Shown here: one piece after another, positions 53,563 to 64,000 of the stretch
How the letters are laid out: each line of letters opens with the position of its first letter
How positions within the stretch are numbered: position 1 is the first letter of the stretch
The notes under the pieces: model-generated
Seen by the model: the letters and a program-made list of their open reading frames with translations, nothing else
Databases searched by the model: none
What the model was told of the DNA's origin: nothing
Made by a program: the position numbers and the translations under genes
NCBI RefSeq assembly: GCF_001547525.1
Contig: NZ_CM003768.1
Coordinates: forward strand, 992,001 to 1,056,000
Reading direction: 5' to 3'
Length of the DNA: 64,000 nucleotides
From: Burkholderia anthina
GTDB taxonomy: Bacteria; Pseudomonadota; Gammaproteobacteria; Burkholderiales; Burkholderiaceae

Positions 53563-54303
53563 ATGGTACACATCTCCAACGAGTCGAAAATCATCCTGAT
53601 TACCGGCGCGAGCAGCGGCATTGGCGAAGGCGCGGCGCGTTTGCTCGCCGCACGGGGGCACCGCGTCGTGATCGGTGCTCGCCGTACCGACAGGCTCGCT
53701 CAGCTCGCGGAATCCATCGAAGCGTCGGGCGGCGTCGTTCGCTACCGCGAACTCGACGTGACCTCGGCCGACGACGTGGCGGGGTTCGCCCGCTTCGCGC
53801 TCGACGCGTTCGGCCGCATCGACGTGCTGATCAACAATGCGGGCGTGATGCCGCTTTCGCCGCTCAACGCGCTGAAAGTCGACGAATGGAATCGGATGAT
53901 CGACGTGAACATCCGTGGAGTCCTGCACGGCATCGCCGCCGTGCTGCCGACGATGGAAGCGCAAGGGCATGGCCAGATTGTCAATATCTCGTCGATCGGC
54001 GGCCTTTCCGTTTCCCCGACTGCCGCCGTTTACTGCGCGACGAAGTTCGCCGTGCGCGCCATCTCGGATGGCCTGCGCCAGGAAACCGACAAGATCCGCG
54101 TGACTGTGATTTGCCCGGGCGTCGTGGAGTCCGAGCTGGCCGACTCGATCTCGGACGGCACCGCACGCACGGCCATGCAGACGTTCCGTCGCATCGCGAT
54201 CACGCCCGACGCCATCGCACGTGCGATCGCTTACGCGGTCGAGCAGCCAATTGACGTCGACGTCAGCGAGATCGTTGTCCGGCCGACGGCCAGCCCGTTC
54301 TGA
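53563..54303 (+). CDS. Short-chain dehydrogenase/reductase 1
   Basis: 246 residues, classical SDR. Cofactor loop LITGASSGIGEGAARLL, NNAG motif, catalytic Ser in VNISSIGGLSV and YxxxK in YCATKFAV. The Arg in GARRTDR after beta-2 suggests NADP preference. First of three SDR genes on the same strand. Confidence 0.92.
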   Translation: MVHISNESKIILITGASSGIGEGAARLLAARGHRVVIGARRTDRLAQLAESIEASGGVVRYRELDVTSADDVAGFARFALDAFGRIDVLINNAGVMPLSPLNALKVDEWNRMIDVNIRGVLHGIAAVLPTMEAQGHGQIVNISSIGGLSVSPTAAVYCATKFAVRAISDGLRQETDKIRVTVICPGVVESELADSISDGTARTAMQTFRRIAITPDAIARAIAYAVEQPIDVDVSEIVVRPTASPF

Positions 54304-54356
54304 TCGGACCGGCACGCCACACGCAACGCATACGCATCCACATCCAGGAGAACACC

Positions 54357-55118
54357 ATGACATCAAACAGCACTGCAAACGGCGCCTTCGCAGGCAAGGT
54401 GGCCATTGTTACAGGCGCAGCCAGCGGCATTGGCCTCGCCACGACCGAACTGCTCCATGCCGAGGGCGCAAACGTGATTGCCGTCGGCCGCGGAAGCAAC
54501 GTGGAAGCGCTGGCTCGTCCCGGCATCGTACCGCTCGTCGCCGACGTGTCGCGCGAAGAGAGCGCCGTGCGCGCGGTGGCAACGGCGATGGACCGGTTCG
54601 GCAAGCTCGACGTGCTGGTCAACAACGCAGCGATCATCATCAACAAGCCGCTGATCGACATGTCGCTCGAAGACTGGAACGGGATTCAGGCCGTCAATGC
54701 GACGGGCGCGTTTCTGTTCTCGCGCGAGGCCATGCGGGCAATGGTGCCGGCAAAGAGCGGGGCCATCGTAAATGTGGGCTCCTACGCGTGCTATCAGGCG
54801 TTCCCACTGATCTCCGCGTATGCGGCATCGAAAGGGGCGCTCGCGCAGTTGACGCGTTCGCTGTCGCTCGAGGCGATCGAGCACGGCATCCGCGTCAATG
54901 CGGTCGGCTCCGGCGACGTCATTACCAACATTACCAATCATATTCATGCGGACGGGCAGGCGTTCCTTGCGGAGCACGGAAAGAAGGCACCGATCCGTCG
55001 CGCCGCGCAGCCGAAGGAAATTGCCGAGGTGATCGCGTTCCTCGCTTCGGAGAAGGCGAGTTTTATCGTCGGCGCCGTCGTCATGGCCGACGGCGGCATG
55101 AGCGTCGCACTGCCCTGA
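54357..55118 (+). CDS. Short-chain dehydrogenase/reductase 2
   Basis: 253 residues. VTGAASGIGLATTELLHAEG, VNNAAIIINKP (NNAG variant), a catalytic Ser in NVGSYACY (the Ser-to-Tyr spacing is shortened or shifted), and YAASKGAL. It ends in the enoyl-reductase-like motif SFIVGAVVMADGGMS. Good AGGAG ribosome-binding site; 53 bases after SDR 1. Substrate unknown. Confidence 0.9.
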   Translation: MTSNSTANGAFAGKVAIVTGAASGIGLATTELLHAEGANVIAVGRGSNVEALARPGIVPLVADVSREESAVRAVATAMDRFGKLDVLVNNAAIIINKPLIDMSLEDWNGIQAVNATGAFLFSREAMRAMVPAKSGAIVNVGSYACYQAFPLISAYAASKGALAQLTRSLSLEAIEHGIRVNAVGSGDVITNITNHIHADGQAFLAEHGKKAPIRRAAQPKEIAEVIAFLASEKASFIVGAVVMADGGMSVALP

Positions 55119-55165
55119 AGCAGCAATCCATCCCGCACCCTACTTGCAAATGAAGGAGGTTCATC

Positions 55166-56014
55166 ATGAAATCGGTCTCTCGCACATGGTTTGTCACCGG
55201 AGCATCGAAAGGGCTCGGCCGGAAGCTTGTCACGCACTTGCTCGAGCAAGGCCACCGGGTCGCCGCCACCTCGCGCGCCGCGGCATCGCTGACTGATGCT
55301 TTCGGTCAGGCGTCCGACCGCTTTTTACCGCTGGAGGTCGCTCTGACGAACGATCACAGCGTCCAGCAGGCGATCGACAAGACCGTGCAACAGTTCGGCG
55401 CTCTCGACGTCGTCGTCAACAATGCAGGATATGCGCAGCAAGGGACGGTCGAGGCACTGTCCGACGAAGAGCTGCGGAGGAATTTCGACGTCAATTTCTT
55501 CGCGCCGATGACCGTCATGCGTCATGCATTGCCGCATCTTCGTCGGCAGCGAAGTGGGCACATCATCAACATCTCGTCCATCGTCGGCTACCACGGCGGA
55601 TATGCGGGATGGGGAAGCTACGTCGCAAGCAAATTCGCGCTGTCGGGCGTGACTGAATCCCTGGCTGCGGAAGTTGCCGAACTGGGTATCCGCGCGACAG
55701 TCGTCTACCCTGGGCCGGTGCGCACTGATTTCCTGTCGAGCGATGCGCTCGCAGTTGCAAAACGGCAGATCGACGACTATTCGGAAGCAAAGGCCTCGCT
55801 GGACTTGCATCTCGACACCCTGCACGGCCATCAGGCCGGGGACCCCGACAAACTGGCGCTCATGATCATTCAAGCCGCAAGCGTCGAATCGGCGCCGCTG
55901 CACTTGTTCGCCGGCAAGATCGCGAACGAACTCGCCTTGGTCAAGGCCAGCGGGGTCGCAAAGGATCTCGATGCGTGGAAGGGTTCGTCCGAAGCCACCG
56001 ATTTCGCAGAGTGA
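55166..56014 (+). CDS. Short-chain dehydrogenase/reductase 3
   Basis: 282 residues. FVTGASKGLGRKLVTHLLEQG, VVNNAGYAQQG, ISSIVGYHGG and the YxxxK motif as YVASKFAL. The C-terminus is longer than in the other two, with a cap-like region (IDDYSEAKASLDLHLDTLHGHQAGDP). It is followed by a strong terminator, closing the SDR operon. Confidence 0.92.
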   Translation: MKSVSRTWFVTGASKGLGRKLVTHLLEQGHRVAATSRAAASLTDAFGQASDRFLPLEVALTNDHSVQQAIDKTVQQFGALDVVVNNAGYAQQGTVEALSDEELRRNFDVNFFAPMTVMRHALPHLRRQRSGHIINISSIVGYHGGYAGWGSYVASKFALSGVTESLAAEVAELGIRATVVYPGPVRTDFLSSDALAVAKRQIDDYSEAKASLDLHLDTLHGHQAGDPDKLALMIIQAASVESAPLHLFAGKIANELALVKASGVAKDLDAWKGSSEATDFAE

Positions 56015-56391
56015 CCCGAGCGTGAGAGCGTCCCGGCTTGGCCGGGACGCTCTTTGCGGTAGGGAACGACAAGGCCACGACGTTCACGATGCTCGCAACG
56101 AGCGAGATGATCGCCGCGCCGTGCCCTGGCGCATCGATTTCCGCAACAAATCGCCGCACTGGCGACCGGATCGAAATTCCGGAAGGCGATCCCGCCCGAT
56201 CGCGTCTGCCCGCATTCCGTCGCCACAGCGAAACGATTCTCGACAAACGGCGTCGATCCGCTCCTCCGGCTTGCAGTCGCAAGGGATGCCACCTATATAT
56301 ATGACTAATTGACTCGTACCACGGCAGCGGTGGGGCATGCGGCGGGGCGCACCATCGAATCAGAACAACCGGTGCCGAACGGGAGCCCAAC
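56015..56391. other. 377-bp intergenic region
   Basis: Contains the terminator at 56025-56053. The rest has no gene I can support; one minus-strand frame (VAEIDAPGHGAAIISLVASI) looks vaguely coding but has no start and no family. Confidence 0.4.
56025..56053 (+). terminator. Terminator after the SDR operon
   Basis: Perfect 13-bp stem AGAGCGTCCCGGC-TTG-GCCGGGACGCTCT, only a short T tract after it. Confidence 0.8.
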
Positions 56392-57627
56392 ATGGACGAG
56401 GGTGTGTCAGTCGCACGGATGTGTTCCGGCATCTGGTTCTCGAACGTACTGCACGCGCTCGCGCGTCCCGGCGGCCGGCGCGTGCTGGTGCTGTTCGCGT
56501 GCTGCACCGCACTGAGCGGCCAGGGCGCCGGCTTTGCAGCGGAACCCGGCGTGACCGACGACACGATCCGCCTGGGCATGGTCAACGCGCAATCGGGCAA
56601 TTCCGCCGGCCTCGGGCGCGGGCTGTTGATCGGTGCGCAAGCCGTATTCGACGACGTGAACGCTCGCGGCGGCGTGCACGGGCGGAAAATCGACCTCGTC
56701 GTCACCGACGACCGCTACGAACCCGACCGGACGGTCGACAACACGCTGGAAATGATCGAGCGGGGCAACGTCCTCGCGCTGTTCGGCTACGTCGGCACGC
56801 CGACAACCACCGCGGTGCTGCCGATGATCCGGGACGCCGGCATCCCGCTCGTCGGTACGTTCAGCGGCGCGATGGCGCTGCGCAGGCCGGTGATTCCGGA
56901 GGTCTTCAACATTCGGGCGAGCTATGACGACGAAACGCGCGCGCTGGTCGACCATTTGATCGCGCACGACCGCGCAAAGCGTTTCGCGGTGTTCTACCAG
57001 GACGACGGCTTCGGGCTCGCGGTGCTGGCCGGCACGCAACTGGCCCTGCGTCGCCATGGCCTCGACGTCGTCGCCACCGGCACGTTTCGCCGCGGCACGA
57101 CGGCGGTCGACACGGGGCTCGCTGCCGTACTCGACGCGCGGCCCGACGTCGTCGTCATGGTCGGCCCGTATACGCCGGTCGCCGCATTCATTCGCGCGGC
57201 GCACCGCGAAGGCTTCGCGGCCCGTCTCGCGGCGGTGTCGTTCGTCGGCACCGACGACCTGTTGCGCCTGATCGGCGACGAAGCGAACGGCACGGTGATC
57301 TCGCAGGTCGTGCCGCTGCCGCAGAGCGAGCGCCCCGTGATCCGGGACTGTGCACGGCTGATCGCGCGGCGCTTTCCGGACGAGCACATCGGCGTGGTGC
57401 ACATCGAGGGTTGTCTCGACGCGAAGGTCGCGCTGATCGGGCTGGAACGCGCGGGGCCGGCACCCACCCGGGCGACGCTGAAGCAGGCGCTCGAGTCGAT
57501 CCGGCATCTCGATCTCGGCGGTCTGGTGGCCAATCTGAGCACCGACGATCACCAGGCGCTGAACGACGTGTTCCTCACCGAAATCGCGAACGGCCGCGTC
57601 ACGCCGCTCGTCGTGCCGGCGCAATGA
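56392..57627 (+). CDS. Periplasmic ligand-binding protein (branched-chain amino-acid receptor type)
   Basis: 411 residues; type-I periplasmic binding protein (Peripla_BP_6). A hydrophobic export signal ([20 protein letters not shown]) precedes the mature start [20 protein letters not shown]. The hinge and binding segments read [41 protein letters not shown] and [18 protein letters not shown]. No permease or ATPase genes follow; instead it is 43 bases from a hybrid kinase, so it probably presents a ligand to that sensor and is not a transport receptor. Confidence 0.88.
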   Translation: MDEGVSVARMCSGIWFSNVLHALARPGGRRVLVLFACCTALSGQGAGFAAEPGVTDDTIRLGMVNAQSGNSAGLGRGLLIGAQAVFDDVNARGGVHGRKIDLVVTDDRYEPDRTVDNTLEMIERGNVLALFGYVGTPTTTAVLPMIRDAGIPLVGTFSGAMALRRPVIPEVFNIRASYDDETRALVDHLIAHDRAKRFAVFYQDDGFGLAVLAGTQLALRRHGLDVVATGTFRRGTTAVDTGLAAVLDARPDVVVMVGPYTPVAAFIRAAHREGFAARLAAVSFVGTDDLLRLIGDEANGTVISQVVPLPQSERPVIRDCARLIARRFPDEHIGVVHIEGCLDAKVALIGLERAGPAPTRATLKQALESIRHLDLGGLVANLSTDDHQALNDVFLTEIANGRVTPLVVPAQ

Positions 57628-57670
57628 GCGGACGGATGGCCGCCGAGCCATCCCGATCCTGGAGGGCTGC

Positions 57671-60600
57671 ATGGACATCAAGGCGAAACTCGTCACCAGC
57701 ACCAGCCTGATGCTGCTGGGGGCGGTGGCGATTTCGGTGACCAGCCTGATCGCGGTGCACGGCATCGCGTCCGGCGTGCGCACGCTGACGACGGAATCGC
57801 TGCCGCTGCAGATGCGCAGCAACGAACTCCAGCGCGCCTATGCGGAACTTGCGGTGGAGTTCGGCCGGCTCCAGCACGCGCAGGATGCGTCGGAGCGACA
57901 GCAGTCGTCGTCGGAGATCGAAACGCAATTGCAGCGGATTGCCGGCATCACGGCCGCCGTGCGCGCGATCGACGGGCACGGCATCGCCGAACCGTCCACC
58001 GACCTGCGGACGATGTTCCGTTCGATGAACGAAGGGATCGACAAGCGCCTGCGCGGCGATGCGCAGCTCGTCGCCGAGCGCCGGCTGATCGAACGCCTGC
58101 AGGCACGGGGCGCCACGCTGCTGACCGAGATCGGCAAGGAAATCGAGCGGCTGGACGACGATGCCGATGCGGCGGTGAGCGGCGCGCTCGCGGCCAACAC
58201 CGCCTACAACCGGACGATTCATGCACTGGATCAGGTCCGCACGAACGTCAAGGACATCATGACGATCGCCGGCCGCGTCGACGTCGCGCCGAACCGGTAC
58301 CGGCTCGCGCCGCTGCGCGAGCGCATGCAGGCGTCGCTCGACGGCGCACGCAATGCGCTCGCGATCGCGGCGCCGAACCTCGATGCCGCCACCGCACAGG
58401 GGGTGACGAGCGCGCTGGGGCGCGTGGCGGCCGACATCCTCGACGGTCAGGACGGCCTCGTCGCGCTGCGCGGCGCCATGTTCGCCGAATCCTCCGTCGC
58501 GCCCCGCTACCGCGCGAAGGAGGACAGGGTGCTGCAGTCGCTCGATGCGCTGGACGCGAAGCTCGCGGAGATCGCGGACCCGTTCGCGTTGCAGATCGTC
58601 AAGGCGCGACGGCGCCTCGACGACGCGATCGAATTCCGGCGGCGAGCCGCGCGGGTTGCGTCGCTGTCGGCGGTCGTGAGCGGCGGCATCAATGCATTGG
58701 CGTTCGACTTGCGCATGATCGCGCAAAGCGACAGCGCCGACCGTCTGAAGCGCGCCGACGACGAACTGCGCAAGAGTATCGGCGCGCTGACCGCATCCGC
58801 CGGCGCGCTGCGCGAGGCGCTCGCCGCGGACGGCCCGGGCAACGCGAAGCGCGCCCAGGATGTCGTCGGGCTGACCGCGGCGCTCGGTGGATCCGCGCGC
58901 CGCATCCTCGCCGTGAAGTCCGACATGCTGTCCAACGACGTGGCCATGCAGCGCATCGTCGCGGACGTCGATACGACGGCCAATCGCCTCGCGGCCTACA
59001 CGGAGCAGGAAGCCGTGCGCGTCGATCTTCAGCAGCGCGGCATCGTATCGGACGTCTACCGGGCCGTGGCGACCGCGATCCTGATGATCGTGGGCGTATC
59101 GTTCCTGCTCGCGATCGGCGGGCTGGTGATCAGCCATCGGCTCGGCACGTCGATCTCGCGGCCGCTGTCGAACCTGACGCGCACGATGGCCCGCATTCGC
59201 AGCGGCAGCGACCTGTCGTTGCGCATGACGCACAAAGGCAGCGACGAAGTCGCCGTGCTGATTGCCGGCTTCAACATGATGCTCGACGAAATCGAGCGCC
59301 GCGACGTCGCGTTGCAGGCGGCGATCGCCACGGCCGAAGCCGCGAATTCGGCGAAATCGGAGTTTCTCGCGCGGATGAGTCACGAGATCCGCACGCCGAT
59401 GAACGGCGTGCTCGGCATGACCGAACTGCTGCAGCGCACGCGGCTGACGTCGAAGCAGCGCAAGTTCGTCGACACCGTGTATCGATCGGGCCAGACGCTG
59501 CTCGTCCTCATCGACGACATTCTGGATTTCTCGAAGATCGAGGCGGGCAAGCTGACGCTGGAGCGCATCGATTTCAATCTGCATCAATTGCTCGACGATG
59601 TCGTCGCGCTGCTGGAGCCCAACGCGCAACGCAAGGCGCTTGCGCTCGAGTTCCGGCGCGGCGACACCGTTCCGGAGTGGATGCGCGGCGACCCGGTGCG
59701 GTTGCGCCAGGTGCTCACGAACCTGCTGGGCAACGCGATCAAGTTCACCGAGCACGGGCACGTCGCGCTCGGCGCATCGTATTCGGACGACGGTCGCATC
59801 GTGTTCACGATCGCCGACAGCGGCATCGGCATCGCGCCCGAGGTGGCCGCGCAGTTGTTCCGGCCGTTCCAGCAGGCCGACAACTCGATCGCGCGCAAAT
59901 ACGGCGGAACCGGGCTCGGTCTGGTGATTTCCCGCCAGCTGGCCGAGATGATGGGCGGCGAGCTCACGCTCGAATCGACGCCCGGCAAGGGTTCGGTGTT
60001 TACCGTGACGACCCGGTTCGAGCCGGCATCCGGCGAGGTCGGCGTGGCAGCCGATGCACGACCGTCGCTCGCGGGCCTGAAGGTGCTGATCGTGGACGAC
60101 AGCGAGACCGATCGCAGCGTGCTGCTCGAACACGCGATCGAATGGCAGCTGTGCGTCGCCACGGCGATCGGCGGCGACGACGCACTGTCGCAGTTGCGCG
60201 CGGCGGTCGCCGACGGCGCGCCGTTCGATCTGGCGATCGTCGACGTGCGGATGCCGGGCATGGATGGCATCTCGCTCGTGCAGCACATCCGCCGCGATCC
60301 GTCGTTGCGCGCGCTCAGGATCATCACGCTGACCGCGTTCGAGATGATGGACAGCGTCCTGGTCGCGCACGAACTCGACATCGCCGCCCGGCTGACGAAG
60401 CCGCTTCGTGGCGCCGATCTCCATACGGCCATCGCGTCGGCGATGCATGTGATGCCGCCGCGGCTGAATTCGCCGGAACCGCTATCCGACGATGCCGGCG
60501 CCGGCCCGGGCCGGCCGCTCGATGCGATTGCGGCGCGCGTGCTGCTGGTGGAGGACAACGTCGTGAATCAGCAGATCGCGCTCGCGATGCTGGAGGACAC

Positions 60601-61360
60601 CGCCTATCAGGTGGCGGTGGCCGACGACGGCGAGCAGGCGCTGAATCGGCTGGCCGACGACGTATTCGACGTCGTGCTGATGGACTGCCAGATGCCGCGG
60701 CTCGACGGCTTCGAGGCGACGCGGCAGTTGCGCCGTCGCGAAGCCGAAGCCGGCGCGCCGCGCATGCCGGTCATCGCGTTGACGGCCAATGCGCTCAGCG
60801 GCGACCGCGAGCGCTGTCTGGCCGCCGGCATGGACGACTATCTCGGCAAGCCGTTTCGCCGCGATGCGTTGCTGCAGATGCTCGCGCGCCATGTCGGCGG
60901 CGCGGCGTGCGCGCCGGCTACCGGAACCGGTGCGGCAACGACGGGCGGCGGCGTCGAAGCGAAGCCGGAAGCGACGGGGGGCGCCGCCGTCGATCCGGAT
61001 GACGAAGCAAGCGTGATCGACCATAAGGCGCTCGATGCGTTGCGCGCGCTGCAGCGGCCGGGCCGCCCGGATGTCCTGACGCGGATCATCGATCAATTCA
61101 CGGCGGATGCGCCGCGGCTGATCCGCGACATGCAGGCGGCGGTCGAAGCGGGCGACGCCGATGCGCTGAAGCTGGCCGCTCATACGCTGAAATCGAGCAG
61201 CGCGAACGTCGGCGCGCACTTGCTGTCGGCGCGTTGCCGCGAGATCGAGCGGCTCGCGCGCGCCGCCGACGTGGACGCGGCGGTGGAACTGGTCGCCGGC
61301 ACGGAAGCGGAATTCGGGCACGCGCATGCGGCGTTGATCGCGGAGCGCGTGGACGGTTGA
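57671..61360 (+). CDS. Hybrid sensor histidine kinase with two receiver domains and Hpt
   Basis: 1229 residues: an N-terminal membrane segment (about 12-32), a long helical periplasmic sensor (to about 460), a second membrane segment (about 465-490), HAMP, dimerisation domain with His571 ([17 protein letters not shown]), HATPase ([32 protein letters not shown]), receiver 1 with Asp858 ([12 protein letters not shown]), receiver 2 with Asp1005 ([12 protein letters not shown]) and an Hpt domain with His1171 ([14 protein letters not shown]). The layout resembles TorS/BvgS-class phosphorelays. It is flanked by a binding protein and a GGDEF-EAL response protein that are its likely partners. Confidence 0.92.
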   Translation: MDIKAKLVTSTSLMLLGAVAISVTSLIAVHGIASGVRTLTTESLPLQMRSNELQRAYAELAVEFGRLQHAQDASERQQSSSEIETQLQRIAGITAAVRAIDGHGIAEPSTDLRTMFRSMNEGIDKRLRGDAQLVAERRLIERLQARGATLLTEIGKEIERLDDDADAAVSGALAANTAYNRTIHALDQVRTNVKDIMTIAGRVDVAPNRYRLAPLRERMQASLDGARNALAIAAPNLDAATAQGVTSALGRVAADILDGQDGLVALRGAMFAESSVAPRYRAKEDRVLQSLDALDAKLAEIADPFALQIVKARRRLDDAIEFRRRAARVASLSAVVSGGINALAFDLRMIAQSDSADRLKRADDELRKSIGALTASAGALREALAADGPGNAKRAQDVVGLTAALGGSARRILAVKSDMLSNDVAMQRIVADVDTTANRLAAYTEQEAVRVDLQQRGIVSDVYRAVATAILMIVGVSFLLAIGGLVISHRLGTSISRPLSNLTRTMARIRSGSDLSLRMTHKGSDEVAVLIAGFNMMLDEIERRDVALQAAIATAEAANSAKSEFLARMSHEIRTPMNGVLGMTELLQRTRLTSKQRKFVDTVYRSGQTLLVLIDDILDFSKIEAGKLTLERIDFNLHQLLDDVVALLEPNAQRKALALEFRRGDTVPEWMRGDPVRLRQVLTNLLGNAIKFTEHGHVALGASYSDDGRIVFTIADSGIGIAPEVAAQLFRPFQQADNSIARKYGGTGLGLVISRQLAEMMGGELTLESTPGKGSVFTVTTRFEPASGEVGVAADARPSLAGLKVLIVDDSETDRSVLLEHAIEWQLCVATAIGGDDALSQLRAAVADGAPFDLAIVDVRMPGMDGISLVQHIRRDPSLRALRIITLTAFEMMDSVLVAHELDIAARLTKPLRGADLHTAIASAMHVMPPRLNSPEPLSDDAGAGPGRPLDAIAARVLLVEDNVVNQQIALAMLEDTAYQVAVADDGEQALNRLADDVFDVVLMDCQMPRLDGFEATRQLRRREAEAGAPRMPVIALTANALSGDRERCLAAGMDDYLGKPFRRDALLQMLARHVGGAACAPATGTGAATTGGGVEAKPEATGGAAVDPDDEASVIDHKALDALRALQRPGRPDVLTRIIDQFTADAPRLIRDMQAAVEAGDADALKLAAHTLKSSSANVGAHLLSARCREIERLARAADVDAAVELVAGTEAEFGHAHAALIAERVDG

Positions 61361-61416
61361 AGGGACGCCGGCCGATCGCCATGGCGATCGCGCGGCAGTA
61401 CAACAGGAGGACGGTC

Positions 61417-63996
61417 GTGAACGACGAGCATGCCGATGTACCGACGATTCTGATCATCGACGACGATGCGATGACGCGCCTGCTGGTCGTGGAAACGCTC
61501 GAACCGGAAGGCTTTCGCGTCGAGGAAGCGACGGGTCCGCAGGCGGGTATCGATGCGTTCCTGCGCCATCGTCCGGTCGTCGTGCTGCTCGACGTCGAAA
61601 TGCCCGGCGGCGACGGATTCGACTGTTGCCGGGCGCTGCGCGCGTTGCCCGAGGGCCGCCGCGTGCCGATCGTCATGCTCACGGGCAACGACGACGACGC
61701 GTCGATCGCCAGCGCGTTCGACGCCGGCGCGACCGACTTCGTGTCCAAGCCGATGCGGTGGAAACTGCTCGGCTACCGGATCCGCTATCTGCTGCGCGCG
61801 GCCGCGGCGGTCGAAAAGCTGGCGACGACCGAAGTCAGCCTCACGCATGCGCAGGCGCTCGCGCACCTCGGCAACTGGGAATACCAGGCCGGGCGGACGG
61901 ACGGCTACTGGTCGCCGGAGCTGTACCGGATTCTCGGGCTCGACGCCGCCCACACGCCGCCGACGTTCGAACGGCTCGTGCAGGCCGTTCCGCCCGACGA
62001 GCAGCCGCTGCTCGTGCAGTCCTACGCGAGCCTGCGCACCGAAGGCGTCGCGTTCTCGATCGAGCATCGGCTGATCCACGCGGACGGCACCGAGCGCTAC
62101 GTGCTGCATCAGGCGGAGTCCGGCCGCGATCCGAATCACGCGATCATCCTGCGCGGCATCGTCCAGGACATCACCGAGCGCAAGATGCAGCAGGGCCGCA
62201 TCGAATACCTCGCCAATCACGACGCGCTGACCGGCCTGCCGAACCGCAACCTGCTCGGCGACCGGATGGAGCAGGCGATGTCGCAGGCGCGGCGCACCGG
62301 GCAACTGATCGCGGTGATGGTGCTCGACCTGGACCGCTTCAAGCATATCAACGACAGCTTCGGCCACTCGGCGGGCGACGCGCTGCTGCGGGTCGTCGCC
62401 GCGCGGCTCAAGAGTTCGGTGCGCGACGGGGACACGGTCGCGCGGCTTGGCGGCGACGAGTTCGTCGTGATGCTGGTCAACCTGTCGACGGCGTCGGACG
62501 CGGACGCGATCGCCCGCAAGATCCTGGACACCTTCGTCGCGCCGTTCGTGCTCGACGGCCACGACCTGCACGTGACGACGAGCGTCGGCGTCAGCCTTTA
62601 CCCGACCGACGGCACCGACGCGGAGACGCTGCTGAAGACGGCCGATGCCGCGCTGTATTGCGCGAAGGAACACGGACGCAACTGCTATAGCTTCTATACG
62701 CGCGAACTGGGCGCGCGCGTCGAGGAGCACGCCATCCTCGAAAACGCGCTGCATCAGGCCGTGTCGAATGGCGAACTCGAGCTGTACTACCAGCCGAAGG
62801 TCGATCTCAAGACCGGCCAGATCAGCGGCGTCGAAGCGCTGATTCGCTGGCGACGCCCGGGAATCGGCGTGATTCCGCCCGACCGCTTCATCCCGATCGC
62901 CGAAGAAACCGGGCTGATTCTGCCGATCGGAGAATGGGTGCTGCGCACCGCGTGCGCCCAGGCCGTCGCGTGGCGCCGGGAAGGGCATCCGCCGATCCGG
63001 ATTGCCGTCAACCTGTCCGCGCGCCAGTTCCGGCAGCAGGACGTGGCCCACCTGGTGCGCACCGCGCTCGCGGAAACCGGTCTCGAGCCGGATTCGCTCG
63101 AACTGGAGCTGACCGAAAGCGTGTTGATGGAGGACTCCAATGCGATCGCCCATACGCTGCGCGAACTGAAGGCGCTCGGCGTCGTGCTGTCGCTGGACGA
63201 TTTCGGCACCGGCTATTCGAGCCTGTCCTACCTGAAGGACTTGCCGATCGACGTCGTCAAGATCGATCGTTCGTTCCTCAGCGACGTCACCACCAGCGCG
63301 GAAGGCGCGTCGCTGACGCGCTCGATCATCGCGATGGCGGAGTCGCTGCACATGGAGACGGTGGCCGAGGGCGTGGAGACGGAAGCCCAGCTGTCGTTCC
63401 TGAACCGGCATCGCTGCCATGCGATGCAGGGCTACTACTTCAGCCATCCGGTCACCGGCGACGAGATCGCCGACATGCTGTCCGCCGGCTCGGAGCTGCC
63501 CGAGCACTGCCGGCAGCGCGAACTGCTGCACCGCACGCTGCTGCTGGTGGACGACGACCGCGCGGTGCTGCAGATGCTCCGGCAGGCGCTCGGCCGCGAC
63601 GGCTACGAGATTCTCGACACCACTGATCCCGACGAAGCGCTCGACCTGCTGGCCCAGCATCGCGTCGGCGTGATCGTGTCGGACTTCCGGATGCCGAGCG
63701 TGTCCGGGCTCGACCTGCTGCAGCGGGTCAAGGCGCTGTACCCGGACATCGTGCGCATCCTGCTGTCCAGCTACGGCGACGGCGCGTCGATCGCCGACGC
63801 GTCCGGCAACGGGTCCGTTCAGAAGCTGCTGATCAAGCCATGGGACGTCGCGCTGCTGCGCAAGCACATTGCCGAGTCGTTCCAGCGGTTCGAGCACACG
63901 TCGCTGAGCGGCGGGGATCTCGGGGTGGCGCGTCTCGGCATTCGCCGGACTCCGCCGCGGTCGCTCGACGTGGCGGAACCGCACAACCGCCCTTGA
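61417..63996 (+). CDS. REC-PAS-GGDEF-EAL-REC cyclic-di-GMP response protein
   Basis: 859 residues from the GTG at 61417, chosen because AGGAGG lies six bases before it; an ATG at 61381 has no such site. Receiver 1 with Asp59 (VVLLDVEMPGGDG), a PAS domain (about 145-260), GGDEF at 345-349 with an upstream RDGD inhibitory site, EAL at 473-475 (SGVEALIRW) with later motifs NLSARQF, ELTES, DDFGTGYSSLSYL and EGVET, and a second receiver at the C-terminus with Asp756 (VIVSDFRMPSVSG). Both enzymatic motifs are intact, so it could make or break c-di-GMP. It probably receives phosphate from the preceding kinase. Confidence 0.93.
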   Translation: MNDEHADVPTILIIDDDAMTRLLVVETLEPEGFRVEEATGPQAGIDAFLRHRPVVVLLDVEMPGGDGFDCCRALRALPEGRRVPIVMLTGNDDDASIASAFDAGATDFVSKPMRWKLLGYRIRYLLRAAAAVEKLATTEVSLTHAQALAHLGNWEYQAGRTDGYWSPELYRILGLDAAHTPPTFERLVQAVPPDEQPLLVQSYASLRTEGVAFSIEHRLIHADGTERYVLHQAESGRDPNHAIILRGIVQDITERKMQQGRIEYLANHDALTGLPNRNLLGDRMEQAMSQARRTGQLIAVMVLDLDRFKHINDSFGHSAGDALLRVVAARLKSSVRDGDTVARLGGDEFVVMLVNLSTASDADAIARKILDTFVAPFVLDGHDLHVTTSVGVSLYPTDGTDAETLLKTADAALYCAKEHGRNCYSFYTRELGARVEEHAILENALHQAVSNGELELYYQPKVDLKTGQISGVEALIRWRRPGIGVIPPDRFIPIAEETGLILPIGEWVLRTACAQAVAWRREGHPPIRIAVNLSARQFRQQDVAHLVRTALAETGLEPDSLELELTESVLMEDSNAIAHTLRELKALGVVLSLDDFGTGYSSLSYLKDLPIDVVKIDRSFLSDVTTSAEGASLTRSIIAMAESLHMETVAEGVETEAQLSFLNRHRCHAMQGYYFSHPVTGDEIADMLSAGSELPEHCRQRELLHRTLLLVDDDRAVLQMLRQALGRDGYEILDTTDPDEALDLLAQHRVGVIVSDFRMPSVSGLDLLQRVKALYPDIVRILLSSYGDGASIADASGNGSVQKLLIKPWDVALLRKHIAESFQRFEHTSLSGGDLGVARLGIRRTPPRSLDVAEPHNRP

Positions 63997-64000
63997 CCGG

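Noticed and set aside
56392-57627. Component of a branched-chain amino-acid ABC importer.
   Set aside because: No permease or ATPase genes adjoin; the neighbours are a hybrid kinase and a c-di-GMP protein, favouring a sensory role.
57599-63984. Very long antisense frames opposite the hybrid kinase and the GGDEF-EAL protein.
   Set aside because: They mirror codon bias of the sense genes, are rich in Arg, His and Ala, and have no start signals or family motifs.

Overview
The window is high-GC proteobacterial DNA with the gene order ftsH-folP-glmM-pstSCAB-phoU-phoB-phoR followed by ppk/ppx. That order, together with an OlsB-type ornithine-lipid acyltransferase, an aromatic-degradation cluster and a VgrG cassette, points to a Burkholderia chromosome, probably of the B. 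cepacia complex or a close relative. This is inferred from synteny and protein character, not from a database search.

Layout. (1) 1-15.5 kb is ordinary core: ftsH (5' end outside the window), folP, glmM, the phosphate regulon pstS-pstC-pstA-pstB-phoU-phoB-phoR, and divergent ppk and ppx. Tandem PhoB-type direct repeats lie in front of pstS and of ppk. (2) 15.7-23.2 kb is a type VI secretion cassette: vgrG, a two-domain cell-wall effector, a periplasmic immunity candidate and PAAR. It is bounded by a tRNA-Pro 3'-half on the left and an intact tRNA-Pro(UGG) on the right; the two form a direct repeat that includes sequence beyond the tRNA 3' end. (3) 23.3-32.5 kb is core-like again: sixA, olsB, small membrane and lipoproteins, a MATE pump, a DUF2288 protein, an acyl-CoA synthetase, a LysM/M23 lipoprotein, an aldose epimerase and uppP, ending at tRNA-Arg(UCU). 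(4) 32.7-43.2 kb is a mosaic island, visibly AT-richer in its centre: an aegerolysin-like protein, a truncated IS66, a complete lasso-peptide cluster on the minus strand (A 40583-40714, B, C, D) and an IS3-family element whose outer end is triplicated in tandem. (5) 43.2-52.4 kb is an aromatic-catabolism cluster: FAD hydroxylase, SnoaL-like protein, MFS transporter, GntR regulator, extradiol dioxygenase, FAH hydrolase, acetoacetate-decarboxylase-like protein and SphA-type outer-membrane protein, with remnants of an aldehyde dehydrogenase and an OprM-type channel. (6) 52.4-56.0 kb is an AraC regulator divergent from three consecutive short-chain dehydrogenases. (7) 56.4-64 kb is a three-gene sensory unit: periplasmic binding protein, hybrid histidine kinase with two receiver domains and an Hpt domain, and a REC-PAS-GGDEF-EAL-REC protein.

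The most interesting system is the lasso-peptide cluster. A 43-residue precursor with a strong ribosome-binding site, missed at normal ORF-length cut-offs, gives a predicted 17-residue core GAAGGAILEGISWVYME. It has Thr at leader position -2, Gly1 and a ring-closing Glu9. The precursor is followed by a hairpin and then by genes for the leader peptidase/RRE protein, the lasso cyclase and an ABC exporter. The cluster is bracketed by related ~33-bp direct repeats and by insertion sequences. The core does not match the Burkholderia lasso peptides I can recall (capistruin, ubonodin, burhizin).
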